Of a stretch of DNA of 7,801 nt, positions 6,863-7,801 are shown one piece after another. Position 1 is the stretch's first letter. Each line of letters begins with the position of its first letter. The position numbers and the translations under genes were made by a program. The notes beneath the pieces are model-generated. The model did not search any database, was not told where the DNA came from, and worked only from the letters and a program-made list of their open reading frames with translations. Where the stretch lies: NCBI GenBank assembly GCA_027016475.1, contig JALUTL010000398.1:1-7801 (forward strand). The letters run 5' to 3'. The DNA is from Candidatus Heimdallarchaeota archaeon. GTDB taxonomy: Archaea > Asgardarchaeota > Heimdallarchaeia > Heimdallarchaeales > Kariarchaeaceae.

Positions 6863-7331
6863 TTATGCCTTATTGATGAACGGCCGTTGATAAAGAGAAA
6901 GGACAAAATTGAGAATACTCAATGCGATTAGCAAGAGGGAGGCACGCTTCAATAATTTGGTAGCAAAAGTCTTTTTTCAACTCACTGTCCTGATCAAATT
7001 TGTCATCTGCGAAAATATCGTTATTCAGAGCCTTGTGGTATCCAAGGACATAGTTTTCTATAGATCTCAATTGCTTGGAAATTACAAACAAAAAGATGGA
7101 AAAGTTAATTGACAACATAGGGACAAAAAGGTACATCGAAATAAGAGAAGAATAATTTAAGGAAAACACACCAACTATACCTAAACCAAGCAATAGGGGA
7201 AGAATTCCCTCCCAAAAACCAAGATAGATAAACAAAGCGGTTTTGTTTGCTCCCCGGTTCATCAGAAGCCAATATAACGACTTTTTGTTTGCAAGATCAC
7301 GCCAAATGATCAGGACAAAGGAAATTTCCAT
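6863..7331 (-). pseudogene. Three-span membrane protein, unknown family, frameshifted at an A6 run
   Basis: From the ATG at 7329-7331 the frame encodes hydrophobic segments near residues 31-58 and 63-87, then a charged loop to about residue 120 ending DSELKK. As written it then runs to a stop at about 6870 with an unremarkable tail. If one A is removed from the A6 run on the minus strand (T6 at 6972-6977), the frame continues as TFATKLLKRA, then a clear third membrane helix (SLLLIALSILNFVLSLY), and ends QRPFINKA at TAA 6863-6865. The total is 155 residues. This reconstruction is more protein-like than the literal frame, so I call a one-base insertion. I do not recognise the family. The insertion could be a fixed mutation, a slippage site or a sequence error. 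A strong TATA-like element precedes the start. Confidence 0.6.
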
Positions 7332-7353
7332 CACCAACAAAAGGGGTTGAAAA

Positions 7354-7362
7354 AAATTTATC
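7354..7362 (-). promoter_or_regulatory. TATA-like promoter for the three-span membrane protein gene, with adjacent T-run
   Basis: On the minus strand GATAAATTT lies 23-31 bases upstream of the ATG at 7331. It runs directly into a T-rich tract (to 7350) that could also terminate the transcript of the upstream gene ending at 7377, so terminator and promoter may overlap. Confidence 0.5.
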
Positions 7363-7376
7363 CTGTTAAGATTCCT

Positions 7377-7801
7377 TCATTCAACTGTATCGGAATAGGC
7401 TTCGAATTCTTCAAGCAAAGGAAATTCAATAGTACCTGAAAACTTTCCAAATGCCTCAATATGGGAATTCAATAATAAGGTACCTTAATGATCAATGAAC
7501 TCTTTGAAACCCTTGTCCGATCCCAATTCAAGGTACTGCCTTTCATCATAGAAAAGACCAATGTGCAATGTCCATTCATCATTCCAATGTTCGACGGAAA
7601 AGGATGGCAAGAGGCCCAACGGAAAAAACAAGTAAGATCTATATGCAATGTCAGGTGCAAAAAATGGGGGAAATGAAACCCTCTCAAAGTTCTCTATGGA
7701 AAGATTTTCAGCACCCAATATCTCTATAGTAAAAGGTTCCATTGACGTTTGGTCTGTCAAGTTTGACGGCAAGTTCCACACAAAAATTGACACATTTGAA
7801 G
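7377..7801 (-). pseudogene. Partial gene, unknown family, apparently split by an in-frame stop
   Basis: The frame is open at the right edge of the window, so the start lies outside. About 105 residues are visible up to TAA at 7485-7487. The sequence is rich in aromatic and beta-favouring residues (for example RSYLFFPLGLLPSF, EWTLHIGLFYDERQYLEL) and shows no membrane span or motif that I recognise. Beyond the TAA the same frame stays open for 35 more codons and reads like protein (AFGKFSGTIEFPLLEEFEAY) before TGA at 7377-7379. I therefore suspect a nonsense mutation, although 7485 could be the true end. The gene is followed on the same strand by the three-span membrane protein gene. If the stop is genuine, about 105 bases of non-coding sequence precede the next promoter. 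Confidence 0.5.

Noticed and set aside
6965..6985. Programmed -1 frameshift at an A-rich slippery site in the membrane protein gene
   Set aside because: The shift needed is +1 (one base skipped), and the zero-frame phasing does not match the classic A AAA AAG heptamer.
5711..7487. TAA used as a sense codon, suggested by in-frame TAA at 5711 and 7485
   Set aside because: TAA is the natural end of the genes at 654-2282, 2340-4220 and 4276-4860. Frameshifts in the same block point to decay instead, and archaeal stop recoding known to me involves TAG or TGA.
7476..7487. Perfect 12-base palindrome TAAGGTACCTTA as an operator or regulatory site
   Set aside because: About two perfect 12-base palindromes are expected by chance in a window this long. 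The same holds for the 10-base palindrome at 6879-6888.
7488..7676. Plus-strand ORF of 62 codons near the right end
   Set aside because: It lies wholly within the better-supported minus-strand partial gene and has no protein features of its own.
1..7801. CRISPR array, tRNA or rRNA genes, insertion sequence or integrase
   Set aside because: I saw no regularly spaced direct repeats, no cloverleaf or rRNA-like sequence, and no transposase or recombinase motifs in any frame.

Overview
The window looks like a piece of an archaeal chromosome of middling G+C; I cannot place it in a lineage. The main reason is promoter structure. Seven supported start codons lack a convincing Shine-Dalgarno sequence, and each has an A/T-rich TATA-like element about 23-36 bases upstream of the start codon, the spacing expected for TATA/TFB promoters that produce leaderless or nearly leaderless mRNAs. 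The gene families fit: two PD-(D/E)XK nuclease-like proteins of the DUF3782 type and a TM1410/GH114-like secreted glycosidase.

Left half (24-4860), intact genes. A small multi-span membrane protein (24-500, minus) diverges from a 542-residue helical-repeat (HEAT/ARM-like) protein with a coiled coil and a cysteine-containing C-terminal domain (654-2282, plus). Next, on the same strand and in the same frame, is a 626-residue membrane protein of unknown family with membrane segments at both ends and a large soluble middle (2340-4220, plus). An intact nuclease-like gene converges on it (4276-4860, minus).

Right half (5058-7801), decayed genes. A GH114-like gene carries one frameshift and one in-frame stop (5058-5992). 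A second nuclease-like gene of the same family carries a one-base frameshift (6007-6605). A small membrane ORF (6697-6847) and a three-span membrane protein gene (6863-7331) each read well if one base is removed from a homopolymer run. A partial gene entering from the right edge (7377-7801) appears split by a stop codon. Either this block is decaying or it contains sequence errors; the nonsense codons favour real decay.

How the genes work together is mostly unknown. The helical-repeat protein and the large membrane protein may form a functional pair, judged only by position. The two nuclease-like genes flank the glycosidase gene. G-over-C excess on the plus strand in the left third changes to C-over-G from about 2100-2600 onward, independent of gene orientation. 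I saw no tRNA, rRNA, CRISPR array, transposase or integrase.
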